Below, piece by piece: positions 37,488 to 46,993 of a stretch of DNA of 64,000 nt. Below the pieces are notes generated by a model that did no database searches, was not told the DNA's origin, and saw only the letters and a program-made list of their open reading frames with translations. Source of the DNA: Rhizobium sp. ZPR4 (lineage in GTDB: Bacteria > Pseudomonadota > Alphaproteobacteria > Rhizobiales > Rhizobiaceae); NCBI RefSeq assembly GCF_040215725.1, contig NZ_CP157967.1:3581001-3645000 (forward strand). Direction: 5' to 3'. A program made the position numbers and the translations under genes. The number at the start of each line of letters is the position of its first letter. The first letter of the stretch is position 1.

Positions 37488-37964
37488 CTAAATGGCCGAT
37501 TCATCGAAACTCGCGCCGATTTTCGCCATTATTATGGCGAGCGGATTCGCAGAGGTTGCAGCCAATCGGATGAGCGGCAACCGGGCAGATGCGGTAATAT
37601 CGATCCGCTCGCCTTCGGGTGGCATCCGTTCCGCCGTAGCCGGGTCGACAGGGCGGATGGCGAAGCGCATTTCGCCCTCGGAAATATAAGGCATGCGAAC
37701 GATGCCGGTATAGCGGATTTCCATAAGCCCCGCGATCGAGGGCGGACATTTCGCAATAATGGAGCCGTTCTGTTCGCTAATCAGCACCCGGTCGTCCGCA
37801 ATCAGGCTTGCCGCCAGTCCGAGCGGTTTGGCGGCGGCAAGGCAGGAGAAGGCAAGGGCGGATTTGCCGCTGCCCGAGGGGCCGAGGAACAGCAGCCCCG
37901 TTCTGCCGATGACGATCGCCGTTGCATGGATATTGGTCGTTTCGCCGGTCATGCGGCTGCTCAT
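37488..37964 (-). CDS. hprK: Minimal HPr kinase/phosphorylase
   Basis: A 158-residue protein containing only the C-terminal catalytic domain of HprK, which phosphorylates HPr on Ser. Walker A is GPSGSGKSALAF (28-39) and the second acidic motif is LIADDRVLI. Firmicutes HprK is about 310 residues with an extra N-terminal domain; the short form is typical of alphaproteobacteria. Its start overlaps the chvG stop by 4 bp, so its expression is tied to the ChvG/ChvI system. Confidence 0.92.
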   Translation of the reverse strand: MSSRMTGETTNIHATAIVIGRTGLLFLGPSGSGKSALAFSCLAAAKPLGLAASLIADDRVLISEQNGSIIAKCPPSIAGLMEIRYTGIVRMPYISEGEMRFAIRPVDPATAERMPPEGERIDITASARLPLIRLAATSANPLAIIMAKIGASFDESAI

Positions 37965-39799
37965 GCCGTCGTCTGGGCCGGCAGCGACAGGATGAAGCGG
38001 GCTCCGAGCAGCGTCGCGCCATCGCTATCGACGATATTTTCGGCGCGCAGCGACCCACCATGCGCCTCGGCAATTTGCCGGCTGATCGAAAGGCCGAGGC
38101 CGGAATTCTGTCCGAATCCTTCGGATTCAGGCCGGTCGGTATAAAAACGTTCGAAGATGCGGTCGATGTTCTCGGCCTGGATGCCGGGGCCGTTATCCTC
38201 GATATAGATGACGCAGCGCGTCCGCGTCCGCGTCAGCCGGACGGTGATCTTGCCGGTTTCCATCGGGACGAAGGAACGTGCGTTTTCGATGAGATTGGTC
38301 ACGATCTGGCCGATGCGAAGATCGTGGCCGTCGATCGTGAACTTCGCCTTGTTGCCTGGCTTGCGGTCGACGACGTATTCGATCTCGACAGCTTTCTTGC
38401 TGTGTCCGACCTGCCTTGAAATCTCGATCATGTCGCGCAGCAGCACTTCCATATCGAGCGATCTCGCATCCGAACGGGCGAGCTCGGCATCGAGGCGCGA
38501 TGCGTCGGAGATATCGCTGATCAGGCGGTCGAGGCGGCGCACGTCGTGCTGGATCACATCCATCAGCCGCTTCTTGGAATCGTCGCTCTTGGCAAGCGGC
38601 AGCGTTTCGACGGCGCTGCGCAGCGAGGTCAGCGGGTTCTTCAGCTCGTGGCTGACGTCGGCGGCAAAACTCTCGATCGCATCGATGCGGTCGTAGAGCG
38701 CTGAGGTCATGTCGCGCAGCGCAATCGACAGATTGCCGATTTCGTCCTGGCGAGCGGAAAAGTCCGGGATTTCCTCGCGTTCCTTCGCCCCGCCGCGGCG
38801 CACGCGGATGGCGGCGGCAGAAAGCCGGCGCAGCGGATTGGCGATGGTCGAGGATAAAAGCAGCGACAGCACGACGTTGACCAGCGTCGCAACGCCGAAG
38901 ACACGCATGATCGCGAGACGTTCGGCATGGACGATCTTGTCGATGTCGCCGGCCTGGGTAGAGAGCAGCAAGACACCGAGAACGGCGCGGAAACGCTGGA
39001 TCGGAACGGCGACCGAAACGATCAGCTCGCCTTTCTCCGTGGTGCGGACCACTGCGCCGCGCACGCCGGTGAGCGCGTTCATGACTTCCGGATAGATGGA
39101 GCCGTCGCCGCCGGGCGCTTCTTTATAGACAGGCAGGTTGCCCGGCTGCAGCATCTTGTTGAGCAGGCCGCTGAACCAGTCGGACCAGCTCTGCTTCTCG
39201 TCTTCGACGGGCGGCAGATCGTAGCGCAGCACCTGGCCGCGCGAATAAAGATGGCGGCTGTCGAGCAAGAGGTTCGCATCGGCATCGAAGATGCGGGCGC
39301 GGGTGCGTGTCGGCGAGATCAGCCGCGTCAGCACCGGCGCCACCTTTTCCGGATCGATCGGGAATTCCAGATCCTCGTCGTTCGGAACGGGCGTGATGCT
39401 CTGGCCGGCCTGCAGTTCCAGCAGCTTCTGCGGATCGATGGTGATGGAGTTGGTGTCGACCGATGCCGAAGCCGAGACGGCACCGGCGATGATCTCGCCC
39501 TGCGTCAGCAGGCTTTCGACGCGGGCGTCGATCAGGCCCTCGCGGAATTGGTTGAGGTAGAGAATGCCACCGACAAGCACGACGAGGGCGGCCAGATTGA
39601 AGAACAGGATGCGCCGCGTCAGGCTTGAGAACACGGCATTGCCGAAGATGCGGCGGATCAGAACGAACGGATGAGTCCAGCGACGGCGCGCGGGCCGAGC
39701 GCCGCTCGGGCTTTCCGAGTCGTCTATGTCTCTGTCCTGCACCAGCTGTGCCAAGCCTACGGCCCTTTCGAAGAACGGGATCGGCGATCCCGTCCGCAT
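37961..39799 (-). CDS. chvG: Sensor histidine kinase ChvG (ExoS)
   Basis: Inner-membrane kinase that with ChvI responds to acid and envelope conditions and controls exopolysaccharide, flagella and symbiosis genes in rhizobia and agrobacteria. 612 residues. It has two membrane helices (about 64-84 and 298-320) with a ~210-residue periplasmic sensor between them, a HAMP segment (to about 360), and phosphoacceptor His384 in DVSHELKNPLTSLRS. A HATPase_c domain follows with NLIENARSF, DNGPGI and GLGLSISRQIAEAHGG. The N-terminal start is uncertain; relatives begin nearer VQDRD. Confidence 0.96.
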   Translation of the reverse strand: MRTGSPIPFFERAVGLAQLVQDRDIDDSESPSGARPARRRWTHPFVLIRRIFGNAVFSSLTRRILFFNLAALVVLVGGILYLNQFREGLIDARVESLLTQGEIIAGAVSASASVDTNSITIDPQKLLELQAGQSITPVPNDEDLEFPIDPEKVAPVLTRLISPTRTRARIFDADANLLLDSRHLYSRGQVLRYDLPPVEDEKQSWSDWFSGLLNKMLQPGNLPVYKEAPGGDGSIYPEVMNALTGVRGAVVRTTEKGELIVSVAVPIQRFRAVLGVLLLSTQAGDIDKIVHAERLAIMRVFGVATLVNVVLSLLLSSTIANPLRRLSAAAIRVRRGGAKEREEIPDFSARQDEIGNLSIALRDMTSALYDRIDAIESFAADVSHELKNPLTSLRSAVETLPLAKSDDSKKRLMDVIQHDVRRLDRLISDISDASRLDAELARSDARSLDMEVLLRDMIEISRQVGHSKKAVEIEYVVDRKPGNKAKFTIDGHDLRIGQIVTNLIENARSFVPMETGKITVRLTRTRTRCVIYIEDNGPGIQAENIDRIFERFYTDRPESEGFGQNSGLGLSISRQIAEAHGGSLRAENIVDSDGATLLGARFILSLPAQTTA

Positions 39800-39838
39800 G
39801 CTCTTATTCCATTGGGTGCCGTATGGTCCAGTTAACTA

Positions 39839-40570
39839 TCAGGCAGCTTCGCGGAAGCGATAGCCCACGCCATACAGCGTCTCGATCATATCAAAATCGA
39901 GGTCGACCATCTTGAATTTCTTGCGCAGGCGCTTGATGTGGCTGTCGATCGTGCGGTCGTCGACATAGACCTGCTCGTCGTAAGCCGCATCCATCAGGGC
40001 GTCGCGGCTCTTGACCACGCCGGGGCGCTGCGCCAGCGAATGCAGGATGAGGAACTCGGTGACGGTCAGCGTGACCGGCTCGCCCTTCCAGGTGCAGGTA
40101 TGGCGTTCCTGGTCCATGACGAGCTGTCCGCGTTCCAGCGAACGGGCTTGCTGCGTAGCGCCCGGCTTGGCGGCGGTTGCGCCACCGGCAGCATTCGCGG
40201 CTTCGCGTGCGGAGGCACGGCGGAGCACCGCCTTGACGCGTTCGACCAGCAGACGCTGCGAGAATGGCTTGGTGATGAAGTCGTCGGCGCCCATCTTCAA
40301 GCCGAAGAGTTCGTCGATCTCTTCATCCTTCGAGGTGAGGAAGATCACGGGCAGGTCGGATTTCTGGCGCAGGCGGCGCAGCAGTTCCATGCCATCCATG
40401 CGTGGCATCTTGATATCGAAGATCGCCAGTTGCGGCGGCCGGGCCAGCAGGCCGTCCAGCGCCGAGGCTCCGTCCGTATAGGTCTCTACCTTATATCCCT
40501 CTGCTTCCAAGGCAATCGATACGGAAGTCAGGATATTGCGGTCGTCGTCAACGAGCGCGATTGTCAACAT
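39839..40570 (-). CDS. chvI: Response regulator ChvI
   Basis: An OmpR/PhoB-type regulator, cognate of ChvG. 243 residues. The receiver domain has acidic pocket VDDDR and phosphoacceptor Asp52 in [13 protein letters not shown], switch residues FLTSKD and the conserved Lys in FITKPF. The winged-helix output domain carries [17 protein letters not shown] 40570 was preferred because GGAG sits nine bases upstream; an in-frame ATG at 40588 would add six residues. It is transcribed away from pckA. Confidence 0.97.
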   Translation of the reverse strand: MLTIALVDDDRNILTSVSIALEAEGYKVETYTDGASALDGLLARPPQLAIFDIKMPRMDGMELLRRLRQKSDLPVIFLTSKDEEIDELFGLKMGADDFITKPFSQRLLVERVKAVLRRASAREAANAAGGATAAKPGATQQARSLERGQLVMDQERHTCTWKGEPVTLTVTEFLILHSLAQRPGVVKSRDALMDAAYDEQVYVDDRTIDSHIKRLRKKFKMVDLDFDMIETLYGVGYRFREAA

Positions 40571-40797
40571 GGTGTTCGTCTCCGTCATCAGTGCGCGTCT
40601 CCCGGATTTGGAATCCAGCCCAGGCGGTCTGCCAGCTCGATCGGCGGTAACCTGGCGCGCTTATGGGGATAAAGGTGGAACAAATTGTGGCAAAGATAAA
40701 GGGGAGGATTGTTGCCGAGAAAAACCCTTGCGCATTAGTTGTGCGACGAAACGTCCCGCCGCCCCTTATTCAAACGATTTAAAATTATCGAAATTTA

Positions 40798-40813
40798 TTT
40801 AAATCGATTAAAT
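40798..40813. promoter_or_regulatory. Candidate LacI-family (PckR-like) operator of pckA
   Basis: TTTAAATCGATTAAAT is a near-palindrome centred on a CpG, the arrangement bound by LacI/GalR regulators. PckR of this family controls pckA in Sinorhizobium. A related half-site (AACGATTTAAAA) lies at 40773-40784. Assignment is inference. Confidence 0.4.
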
Positions 40814-40843
40814 AACTGATATCATTAAACATTTCTTGCTTCT

Positions 40844-40868
40844 GGCTCTTGTGCTTTTAAAAAGAGCC
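40844..40868. promoter_or_regulatory. 25-bp inverted repeat overlapping the pckA promoter candidate
   Basis: GGCTCTT (40844-40850) and AAGAGCC (40862-40868) form a perfect 7-bp inverted repeat with an 11-bp spacer, straddling the putative -35 box. It could be an operator or a 5' hairpin. Confidence 0.4.
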
Positions 40869-40921
40869 CTCTACGCTTTAGGCAATTCTAACGGCCAAGC
40901 CCCTTTGTAGAGGAAAAAGTG

Positions 40922-42532
40922 ATGGAGCAATTCGGCGTCCGCAATCCCGCGACTGAACTGGGATCGATCGGCCTGGGAGCCGCCGCCAGTGTGCACTATA
41001 ACCTGATGGCAGCCCATCTTTACGAGGAGGCGATTCGCCGTCGTGAGGCCGATCTGACCGCCGATGGTGCGCTGAGAGCGATCACCGGACAGCACACCGG
41101 CCGTTCCCCGAAGGACAAGTTCGTGGTGCGTAACGCCACCACCGAAGACCAGATCTGGTGGGATAACAACAAGCCGATGTCGCCGGAGCATTTCGAGCTG
41201 CTGCACGAAGACATGCTGGCACACGCTCGCGGCAAGGACCTGTTCGTGCAGGATCTGATCGGCGGCGCCGATGTCGAATATGCTCTGCCGACGCGCGTCG
41301 TCACCGAATTTGCCTGGCATTCGCTGTTCATCCGCAATCTGCTGATCCGCCCCGATCGCGCAGCGCTCGAAAGCTTCGTACCGCAGCTGACGATCATCGA
41401 CCTGCCGAGCTTCCGCGCCGATCCCGAGCGCCATGGCTGCCGTACGGAAACGGTGATCGCCTGCGATCTCGTCAACGGCATCGTCCTCATCGGCGGCACC
41501 TCTTATGCCGGCGAAATGAAGAAATCGGTCTTCACCGTCCTGAACTACCTGCTTCCGGAACGTGGCGTCATGCCGATGCATTGCTCGGCCAATGTCGGCC
41601 CGGAAGGCGATGCGGCGATCTTCTTCGGCCTGTCCGGCACGGGCAAGACGACACTCTCGGCCGATCCGACCCGCACGCTCATCGGCGACGACGAGCATGG
41701 CTGGGGCGAGAACGGCATCTTCAACTTCGAAGGCGGCTGCTACGCTAAAACCATCCGTCTGTCGGCCGAAGCCGAGCCGGAAATCTACGCCACGACGCGC
41801 CGTTTCGGCACCGTGCTGGAAAACGTCGTGCTCGACGAGCACGGCCGCCCGGATCTCGACGATGGCTCGCTGACGGAAAACACCCGCAGTGCCTACCCGC
41901 TGCATTTCATCCCGAATGCCTCGGAATCCGGCATCACCGGCCATCCCGAGACGATCATCATGCTGACGGCAGACGCTTTCGGCGTCATGCCGCCGATCGC
42001 CAAGCTGACGCCGGATCAGGCGATGTACCACTTCCTGTCCGGCTACACCGCCAAGGTCGCCGGCACGGAAAAGGGCGTCGTCGAGCCGGAAGCCACCTTC
42101 TCGACCTGCTTCGGCGCCCCCTTCATGCCGCGCCATCCGGCCGAATATGGTAACCTGCTCAAGGAACTGATCGCCCGCCATGGCGCTCGCTGCTGGCTGG
42201 TCAACACCGGCTGGACCGGTGGCGCCTATGGCAAGGGAAGCCGCATGCCGATCAAGGCGACGCGCGCATTGCTCGCCGCAGCCCTGAAGGGTGACCTCGA
42301 CAATGTCGAATTCCGCACGGATGCGAATTTCGGCTTTGCGGTTCCGGTCGCTGTCGAAGGCGTCGAGAGCGCCATCCTCGACCCGCGCTCCACCTGGGCC
42401 GATGGCGAGGCCTATGATGCGCAGGCCAGGAAGCTGGTGCAGATGTTCGTCACCAACTTCGCGAAGTTCGAGGACCATGTGGACGGCAATGTCCGCGATG
42501 CGGCCCCGGGAATGCCGGTCGCTGCGGAGTAG
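40922..42532 (+). CDS. pckA: Phosphoenolpyruvate carboxykinase (ATP)
   Basis: Converts oxaloacetate and ATP to PEP, the entry to gluconeogenesis during growth on C4-dicarboxylates. 536 residues. The P-loop is [13 protein letters not shown] (236-248) with the metal-binding LIGDDEHGW. The substrate region TGRSPKDKF and [13 protein letters not shown] are present. A GTG three bases earlier is in frame, but ATG 40922 follows AGAGGAAA at better spacing. It is divergent from chvI; ChvG/ChvI is reported to affect pckA in related bacteria. Confidence 0.98.
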   Translation: MEQFGVRNPATELGSIGLGAAASVHYNLMAAHLYEEAIRRREADLTADGALRAITGQHTGRSPKDKFVVRNATTEDQIWWDNNKPMSPEHFELLHEDMLAHARGKDLFVQDLIGGADVEYALPTRVVTEFAWHSLFIRNLLIRPDRAALESFVPQLTIIDLPSFRADPERHGCRTETVIACDLVNGIVLIGGTSYAGEMKKSVFTVLNYLLPERGVMPMHCSANVGPEGDAAIFFGLSGTGKTTLSADPTRTLIGDDEHGWGENGIFNFEGGCYAKTIRLSAEAEPEIYATTRRFGTVLENVVLDEHGRPDLDDGSLTENTRSAYPLHFIPNASESGITGHPETIIMLTADAFGVMPPIAKLTPDQAMYHFLSGYTAKVAGTEKGVVEPEATFSTCFGAPFMPRHPAEYGNLLKELIARHGARCWLVNTGWTGGAYGKGSRMPIKATRALLAAALKGDLDNVEFRTDANFGFAVPVAVEGVESAILDPRSTWADGEAYDAQARKLVQMFVTNFAKFEDHVDGNVRDAAPGMPVAAE

Positions 42533-42560
42533 ATTTTTCGCAACAGCAATGACTCACGTG

Positions 42561-42590
42561 AAACCCGGCGGCCGATCCGCCGGGTTTTTC
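42561..42590 (+). terminator. Terminator of pckA
   Basis: AACCCGGCGG-CCGAT-CCGCCGGGTT stem followed by TTTTCGTTT, 28 bp after the stop. Confidence 0.88.
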
Positions 42591-42611
42591 GTTTCACTGG
42601 ATGTTTTCAAG

Positions 42612-42677
42612 CGCAATGCAATGTGGAATAGAGCGATTTCAGGAAAAGTGCTCAGCGGTTTTCCGCTTGGAATTGCG
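42612..42677. repeat. Palindromic intergenic repeat with AAAAGTG...GCGGTTTT core, copy 2
   Basis: The outer arms are CGCAAT (42612-42617) and ATTGCG (42672-42677). The inner stem is GGAAAA (42642-42647) with TTTTCC (42659-42664) around GTGCTCAGCGG. It lies between the pckA terminator and arfB. Confidence 0.65.
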
Positions 42678-42748
42678 TAGACTGACGATAGAGCGGCGAC
42701 GCGGCTTCAGCCGGATGTTCGCCGACCTCGGCAGGCGCGGAGAAGATC

Positions 42749-43183
42749 ATGGCCAGCGAAGCGCTTTACATCAACGACCGGATCACGATCGCCGGCTGGG
42801 AGCTGACGGAACAATTCGTTCTGGCAGGCGGTCCCGGCGGCCAGAACGTCAACAAGGTCGCAACTGCAGTCCAGCTTTTCTTCAATGTCCAGAATTCTCC
42901 GTCGCTGACGGACCGCGTGAAGGCGAATGCGATCAGACTTGCCGGCCGTCGCGTGTCCAAGGAAGGCGTTCTGATGATCGAGGCCAGCCGCTTCCGCAGC
43001 CAGGACCGCAACCGAGAGGATGCGCGCGAGCGCCTGAAGGAGCTGATTCTCGAAGCCGCCGCCCCGCCGCCGCCGCCGCGCCGGAAGACCAAGCCTACAA
43101 AGGGCTCGATCGAGCGCCGACTGAAGGAGAAATCCGGGCGATCGGAAGTGAAGAAGATGCGCGGCAAGGTCGGTGGCGACTAG
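42749..43183 (+). CDS. arfB: Alternative ribosome-rescue factor / peptidyl-tRNA hydrolase ArfB
   Basis: Releases ribosomes stalled on non-stop mRNA by hydrolysing peptidyl-tRNA. 144 residues. It has the release-factor domain with the catalytic GGQ motif (residues 30-32, AGGPGGQNVNKV), a proline run (PPPPP near 110), and a long basic C-terminal tail (RRKTKPTKGSIERRLKEKSG) that enters the mRNA channel in characterised homologues. A GGAGAAGATC site precedes the ATG. Confidence 0.95.
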   Translation: MASEALYINDRITIAGWELTEQFVLAGGPGGQNVNKVATAVQLFFNVQNSPSLTDRVKANAIRLAGRRVSKEGVLMIEASRFRSQDRNREDARERLKELILEAAAPPPPPRRKTKPTKGSIERRLKEKSGRSEVKKMRGKVGGD

Positions 43184-43497
43184 GCTTGGTTTTCGGGCTG
43201 CGGTTTTGGTTTGGTTGGGTCAAGATAGTCAAAAAACAGATCGTCAGGTGAGGCCGAATTCGTTGCAGCTATGTGCCTGGCCCCTCATCCTAATCTTCTC
43301 CCCGCTGAGCGGGGAGAAGGGACAACAGCGTGAAACAACAGACTCTCGTTGAAGCGACTAATTTGAGGCAAGAAGAGCTCCCTCGCCCCGTCCTGAGCTT
43401 GTCGAAGAGGGCGGGGAGAGGGCTGGGGTGAGGGGCCATGCGCGAGGATGCGGCAATGGCGCGCTGACCTGACCAGCAATGCTCAAAGGAAATATCG
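43184..43497. other. Intergenic region, arfB to alkB
   Basis: 314 bp without a gene; about half is the inverted-terminal repeat element at 43279-43437. The alkB promoter must lie near or inside this element. Confidence 0.55.
43279..43437. repeat. MITE/RIME-like element with terminal inverted repeats
   Basis: A 159-bp element bounded by GGCCCCTCATCC (43279-43290) and its near-complement GGGTGAGGGGCC. Internally it has a perfect hairpin TTCTCCCCGCT-GAGCGGGGAGAA (about 43297-43319) and the block GTCCTGAGCTTGTCGAAG shared with 22551-22560 onward. It has no coding capacity. Such elements are abundant in rhizobial intergenic DNA. Confidence 0.7.
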
Positions 43498-44106
43498 ATG
43501 CAGCTCCCGAATGGAATTCGCCATCTGCCCGGATATCTCGATCGCCCCGCCCAGGAAGTGCTGGTCGAGGCTATCCGCGCCGTCGTGGCGGAGGCGCCGC
43601 TGTACACGCCCGTCATGCCCGGCACCGGCAAGGAAATGTCGGTGCGCATGACCAATTGCGGCTCGCTCGGCTGGGTGACGGACAAGCAGCGCGGCTATCG
43701 TTATCAGCCGACCCATCCGGTCACCGGTCGCCCCTGGCCGGTCATACCACCGCAACTGCTCGATTTCTGGCGCGATATAGCAGGCTATGAAAAGCCGCCC
43801 GAGGCCTGCCTGGTCAATTTCTACGGCGACGATGCCCGCATGGGCCTGCATCAGGATCGCGATGAGCGGGATCTCAAGGCACCTGTCCTGTCGATCTCCC
43901 TCGGAAACACCTGCCTGTTCCGCGTCGGCGGCCTTAACCGCAATGATCGCACGCTATCCTTCAAGCTTTCGAGCGGCGATATCGTCGTTCTCGGCGGCGA
44001 GGGGAGGCTGTGCTTCCATGGTGTCGACCGCATCTATCCGGCGACGTCGACATTGCTGAAGAATGGCGGGCGGATCAACCTGACTTTAAGGCGAGTGCAG
44101 CCCTGA
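43498..44106 (+). CDS. alkB: Alpha-ketoglutarate-dependent DNA repair dioxygenase AlkB
   Basis: Oxidatively removes methyl groups from 1-methyladenine and 3-methylcytosine. 202 residues. The Fe(II) ligands are His118 and Asp120 in GLHQDRDE and His174 in CFHGVDR. The 2-oxoglutarate arginines are Arg192 and Arg198 in GGRINLTLRR. The nucleotide-recognition lid includes VNFYGDDARMG. It stands alone with no ada gene beside it. The repeat element ends 60 bp upstream. Confidence 0.95.
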   Translation: MQLPNGIRHLPGYLDRPAQEVLVEAIRAVVAEAPLYTPVMPGTGKEMSVRMTNCGSLGWVTDKQRGYRYQPTHPVTGRPWPVIPPQLLDFWRDIAGYEKPPEACLVNFYGDDARMGLHQDRDERDLKAPVLSISLGNTCLFRVGGLNRNDRTLSFKLSSGDIVVLGGEGRLCFHGVDRIYPATSTLLKNGGRINLTLRRVQP

Positions 44107-44109
44107 CCA

Positions 44110-45105
44110 TCAGAGCTTCCGCAGCGCCACCTGTTCGATCAGATGATTCTTGCCCTTCTGCAGGATAAGGTCGGCGCGCGGCCGCGTCGGCAGGATGTTC
44201 TGGCGCAGGTTCTTCAGGTTGATGTTCTTCCAGAGCCCCTCGGCGATCGCCAGCGCCTCTTCCTCGCTGATCGAGGCGTAGCGATGGAAGAAGGAATTGG
44301 GGTCACGGAAGGCCGTCTCGCGCAGCCGCATGAAGCGGGCGACGTACCAGTTATGGATCAGTTCCTCGTCGGCATCGATATAGATCGAAAAGTCGAAGAA
44401 ATCCGAGACCATCGGCACGATCTTGCCGTCGGCCGGCAGATGCCGCGACTGCAGCACGTTGATGCCCTCGAAGATCAGGATATCGGGGCGGTCGACCGTC
44501 TTGAACTCGTTCGGCAGCACGTCATAGACGAGGTGCGAATAGGAGGGCGCCTGCACATTCGGCTGGCCGGCCTTGATCGCCGAGAGGAAGCGCAACAGTG
44601 CGGCCGTATCGTAGCTCTCCGGAAAGCCCTTGCGCTGCATCAGGTTGCGGCGCTGCAATTCGGCATTCGGAAAGAGAAAGCCGTCCGTGGTGACGAGATC
44701 GACCTTCGGGCTCGACGGCCAGCGGCCCAACAACTCCTTCAGGATACGGGCTGTCGTGGATTTGCCGACCGCGACCGAGCCGGCAATGCCGATGACGAAA
44801 GGCGTCTTGGCGACATTGGAAAGGCTTAGGAAGCGATTGCGCTGCTCGAACAGAATCTGCGAGGATTCCACATGCGATGAGAGCAGTCGCGACAGCGACA
44901 GATAGATGCGCCTGACTTCGTCGAGATCGATCGGGTCGCCCATCGAGCGCAGCCGCTTCACTTCGTCTGATGTCAGCGTCAGCGGTGTGTCCGCCCGGAA
45001 TTTCGCCCATTCTTCCGAAGAGAAGAAATAATAGGGCGAATAGGCTTTCGCCTCAAAAATATCGAGTGTTTCGGGCGCTGGCTCGCTCTTGGTCGCTATC
45101 GTCAT
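44110..45105 (-). CDS. coaA: Type I pantothenate kinase
   Basis: Phosphorylates pantothenate, the committed step of coenzyme A synthesis. 331 residues, the usual rhizobial length. Walker A is [14 protein letters not shown] (109-122), with [10 protein letters not shown] and the catalytic/feedback region [11 protein letters not shown] 45105 was chosen over an upstream in-frame extension that overlaps hisE. It is last in the minus-strand his cluster, 7 bp after hisE. Confidence 0.96.
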   Translation of the reverse strand: MTIATKSEPAPETLDIFEAKAYSPYYFFSSEEWAKFRADTPLTLTSDEVKRLRSMGDPIDLDEVRRIYLSLSRLLSSHVESSQILFEQRNRFLSLSNVAKTPFVIGIAGSVAVGKSTTARILKELLGRWPSSPKVDLVTTDGFLFPNAELQRRNLMQRKGFPESYDTAALLRFLSAIKAGQPNVQAPSYSHLVYDVLPNEFKTVDRPDILIFEGINVLQSRHLPADGKIVPMVSDFFDFSIYIDADEELIHNWYVARFMRLRETAFRDPNSFFHRYASISEEEALAIAEGLWKNINLKNLRQNILPTRPRADLILQKGKNHLIEQVALRKL

Positions 45106-45112
45106 CGCGTTC

Positions 45113-45427
45113 TTACCGGCTGGCCTTTTCTTGAAGGCCGGATTGTGAGGTGCGCCTTTCGAGCTCACCCATGACATTCTCTAACGGAATGCCGGCAATC
45201 TTCAATACGACTAAAAGATGATATAGCAGATCGGCGGCCTCATAAGTGAGGTTGTCGCGATCGTTGGCAACAGCTGCCATCACGGCTTCGATCGCTTCTT
45301 CGCCGAGTTTCTTGGCGGCTTTCGGCTGCCCGCCGGCAAAAAGTTTCGCCGTCCAGGATTGGTCCGGCGAAGCCTTGGAGCGCTCCTCGACGATACGTTC
45401 GAGGTCTGAAAGGGTAAATCCGCTCAT
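45113..45427 (-). CDS. hisE: Phosphoribosyl-ATP pyrophosphohydrolase
   Basis: Second step of histidine synthesis, removing PPi from phosphoribosyl-ATP. 104 residues of the MazG-like all-alpha fold. The metal-binding helices are [14 protein letters not shown] and [13 protein letters not shown] (EExx ... ExxD pattern). It is encoded as a separate protein, not fused to hisI, as in other rhizobia. ATG 45427 was chosen since the upstream frame runs antisense-like through hisF. Confidence 0.96.
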   Translation of the reverse strand: MSGFTLSDLERIVEERSKASPDQSWTAKLFAGGQPKAAKKLGEEAIEAVMAAVANDRDNLTYEAADLLYHLLVVLKIAGIPLENVMGELERRTSQSGLQEKASR

Positions 45428-45440
45428 CGCTCGCTGTCTC

Positions 45441-46229
45441 CTAATCCAGCCGCATGGGAATGCCGCGCTCAGCCATGTAGCGCTTTGCCTCGCCCACTGA
45501 GTAGGTGCCGAAGTGGAAGATCGAAGCGGCAAGCACCGCCGTCGCATGGCCCTCCTTGACGCCAGCAACGAGATCGTCGAGATCGCCGACGCCGCCCGAC
45601 GCGATGACGGGCACGCGCACCGCATCGGCAATCGCCCGCGTCAGCTCCAGATCGTAGCCGACCTTGGTGCCGTCGCGATCCATGGAGGTGACGAGCAGCT
45701 CGCCGGCGCCGCGCTCGACCATCTTGCGGGCAAAATCGACGGCATCGATGCCGGTCGCGTTGCGGCCGCCGTGGGTGTAGATCTCCCAGGCGCTCATATT
45801 GTCGCCATCGAGCGCCTCGGTCCGGCGGCGCTTGGCGTCGATCGAAACGACGATGCACTGGTTGCCGAACTTGTCGGCCGCTTCGGCAACGAAATCCGGA
45901 TTGTTGACCGCCGCCGAATTGATCGAAACCTTGTCGGCGCCACAAAGCAGCAGCTTGCGGATGTCGGCGATGGTGCGCACGCCGCCGCCGACGGTAACGG
46001 GCATGAAGCATTGTTCCGCCGTGCGGGCCACCACGTCGAAGATGGTGTCGCGATTGTCCGAGGAGGCGGTGATGTCGAGGAAGCAGAGTTCGTCTGCACC
46101 GGCAGCGTCATAGGCTTTGGCGGCCTCGACCGGATCGCCGGCATCGACGAGATTGAGAAAGTTGACGCCCTTGACGACGCGGCCGTCCTTGACGTCGAGG
46201 CAGGGGATGACGCGGGCTTTCAGGGTCAT
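45441..46229 (-). CDS. hisF: Imidazole glycerol phosphate synthase cyclase subunit
   Basis: A (beta/alpha)8 barrel that uses ammonia from HisH to form imidazole glycerol phosphate and AICAR. 262 residues. Catalytic Asp12 lies in [17 protein letters not shown], the second catalytic Asp in VVSIDAKRR; phosphate sites are TVGGGVRT and [10 protein letters not shown]. The start overlaps the hisA stop (ATGA), implying coupled translation. Confidence 0.98.
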   Translation of the reverse strand: MTLKARVIPCLDVKDGRVVKGVNFLNLVDAGDPVEAAKAYDAAGADELCFLDITASSDNRDTIFDVVARTAEQCFMPVTVGGGVRTIADIRKLLLCGADKVSINSAAVNNPDFVAEAADKFGNQCIVVSIDAKRRRTEALDGDNMSAWEIYTHGGRNATGIDAVDFARKMVERGAGELLVTSMDRDGTKVGYDLELTRAIADAVRVPVIASGGVGDLDDLVAGVKEGHATAVLAASIFHFGTYSVGEAKRYMAERGIPMRLD

Positions 46230-46969
46230 TGCACTGCCTCCTTGGCCTGCTTGATCAGGGCCAGTGCCTCTTTCGGATCGATCCGGCCATCATAGAGCGC
46301 GCGGCCGGAAATCGCACCTTCCAGTTTGCGGGCATCCGGCTGTGTCATGCGACGGATATCGTCCATCGAGGCCAGCCCGCCGGAGGCGATGACCGGAATG
46401 GAAACGGCCTCGGCCAGCTCCAGTGTCGAGTCCCAGTTAATGCCTGTCAGAATGCCGTCGCGGTCGATATCGGTATAGATGATTGCCGCAACGCCGGCGC
46501 CCTCGAATTTCCTGGCGAGTTCGATGACGCCAAGCTCGGAAGCTTCGGCCCAGCCTTCGACCGCCACCTTGCCACCCTTGGCGTCGATGCCGACGGCGAT
46601 ATGACCCGGGAAATGGCGGCAGGCTTCCACGACAAGCGCTGGATCGCGCACCGCCACCGTGCCGAGGATGACGCGGGCAAGGCCGCGTGACAGCCAGTTT
46701 TCCATGTGCTCGAGCGTGCGGATACCGCCGCCGAGCTGCACCGGGTTCTTGGTTGCCTTGAGAATGGCGTCGACGGCAGCGCCGTTCACGGTCTCGCCGG
46801 CGAAAGCGCCGTTGAGATCGACGACATGCAGCCATTCGAAGCCCTGGTCTTCAAAGGCTTTCGCCTGCGCGCCGGGATCGGGGTTGTAGACGGTCGCCTG
46901 CTCCATGTCGCCGAGCTTGAGGCGCACGCATTGCCCGTCCTTGAGGTCGATTGCGGGAAAGAGAATCAT
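46226..46969 (-). CDS. hisA: ProFAR isomerase
   Basis: The Amadori isomerase before HisHF. 247 residues, a half-barrel duplication like HisF. Catalytic Asp8 lies in [14 protein letters not shown], with the second Asp in IYTDIDRDG. Phosphate loops QLGGGIRT and [10 protein letters not shown] are present. It ends in a 4-bp overlap with hisF and begins 24 bp after hisH. Confidence 0.98.
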   Translation of the reverse strand: MILFPAIDLKDGQCVRLKLGDMEQATVYNPDPGAQAKAFEDQGFEWLHVVDLNGAFAGETVNGAAVDAILKATKNPVQLGGGIRTLEHMENWLSRGLARVILGTVAVRDPALVVEACRHFPGHIAVGIDAKGGKVAVEGWAEASELGVIELARKFEGAGVAAIIYTDIDRDGILTGINWDSTLELAEAVSIPVIASGGLASMDDIRRMTQPDARKLEGAISGRALYDGRIDPKEALALIKQAKEAVQ

Positions 46970-46993
46970 GTTTTTGTCCTTTTAGCGCGAGCC

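Larger units (their letters stand above)
40571..40921. other. Divergent chvI / pckA regulatory region
   Basis: 351 bp without a gene. The half nearer pckA is AT-rich and contains two palindromic motifs (40798-40813 and 40844-40868). A weak promoter candidate is TTGTGC (40849-40854), 17 bp, TACGCT (40872-40877). Confidence 0.5.

Noticed and set aside
40871..42478. 535-codon antisense frame over pckA
   Set aside because: Antisense shadow of pckA; no motifs.
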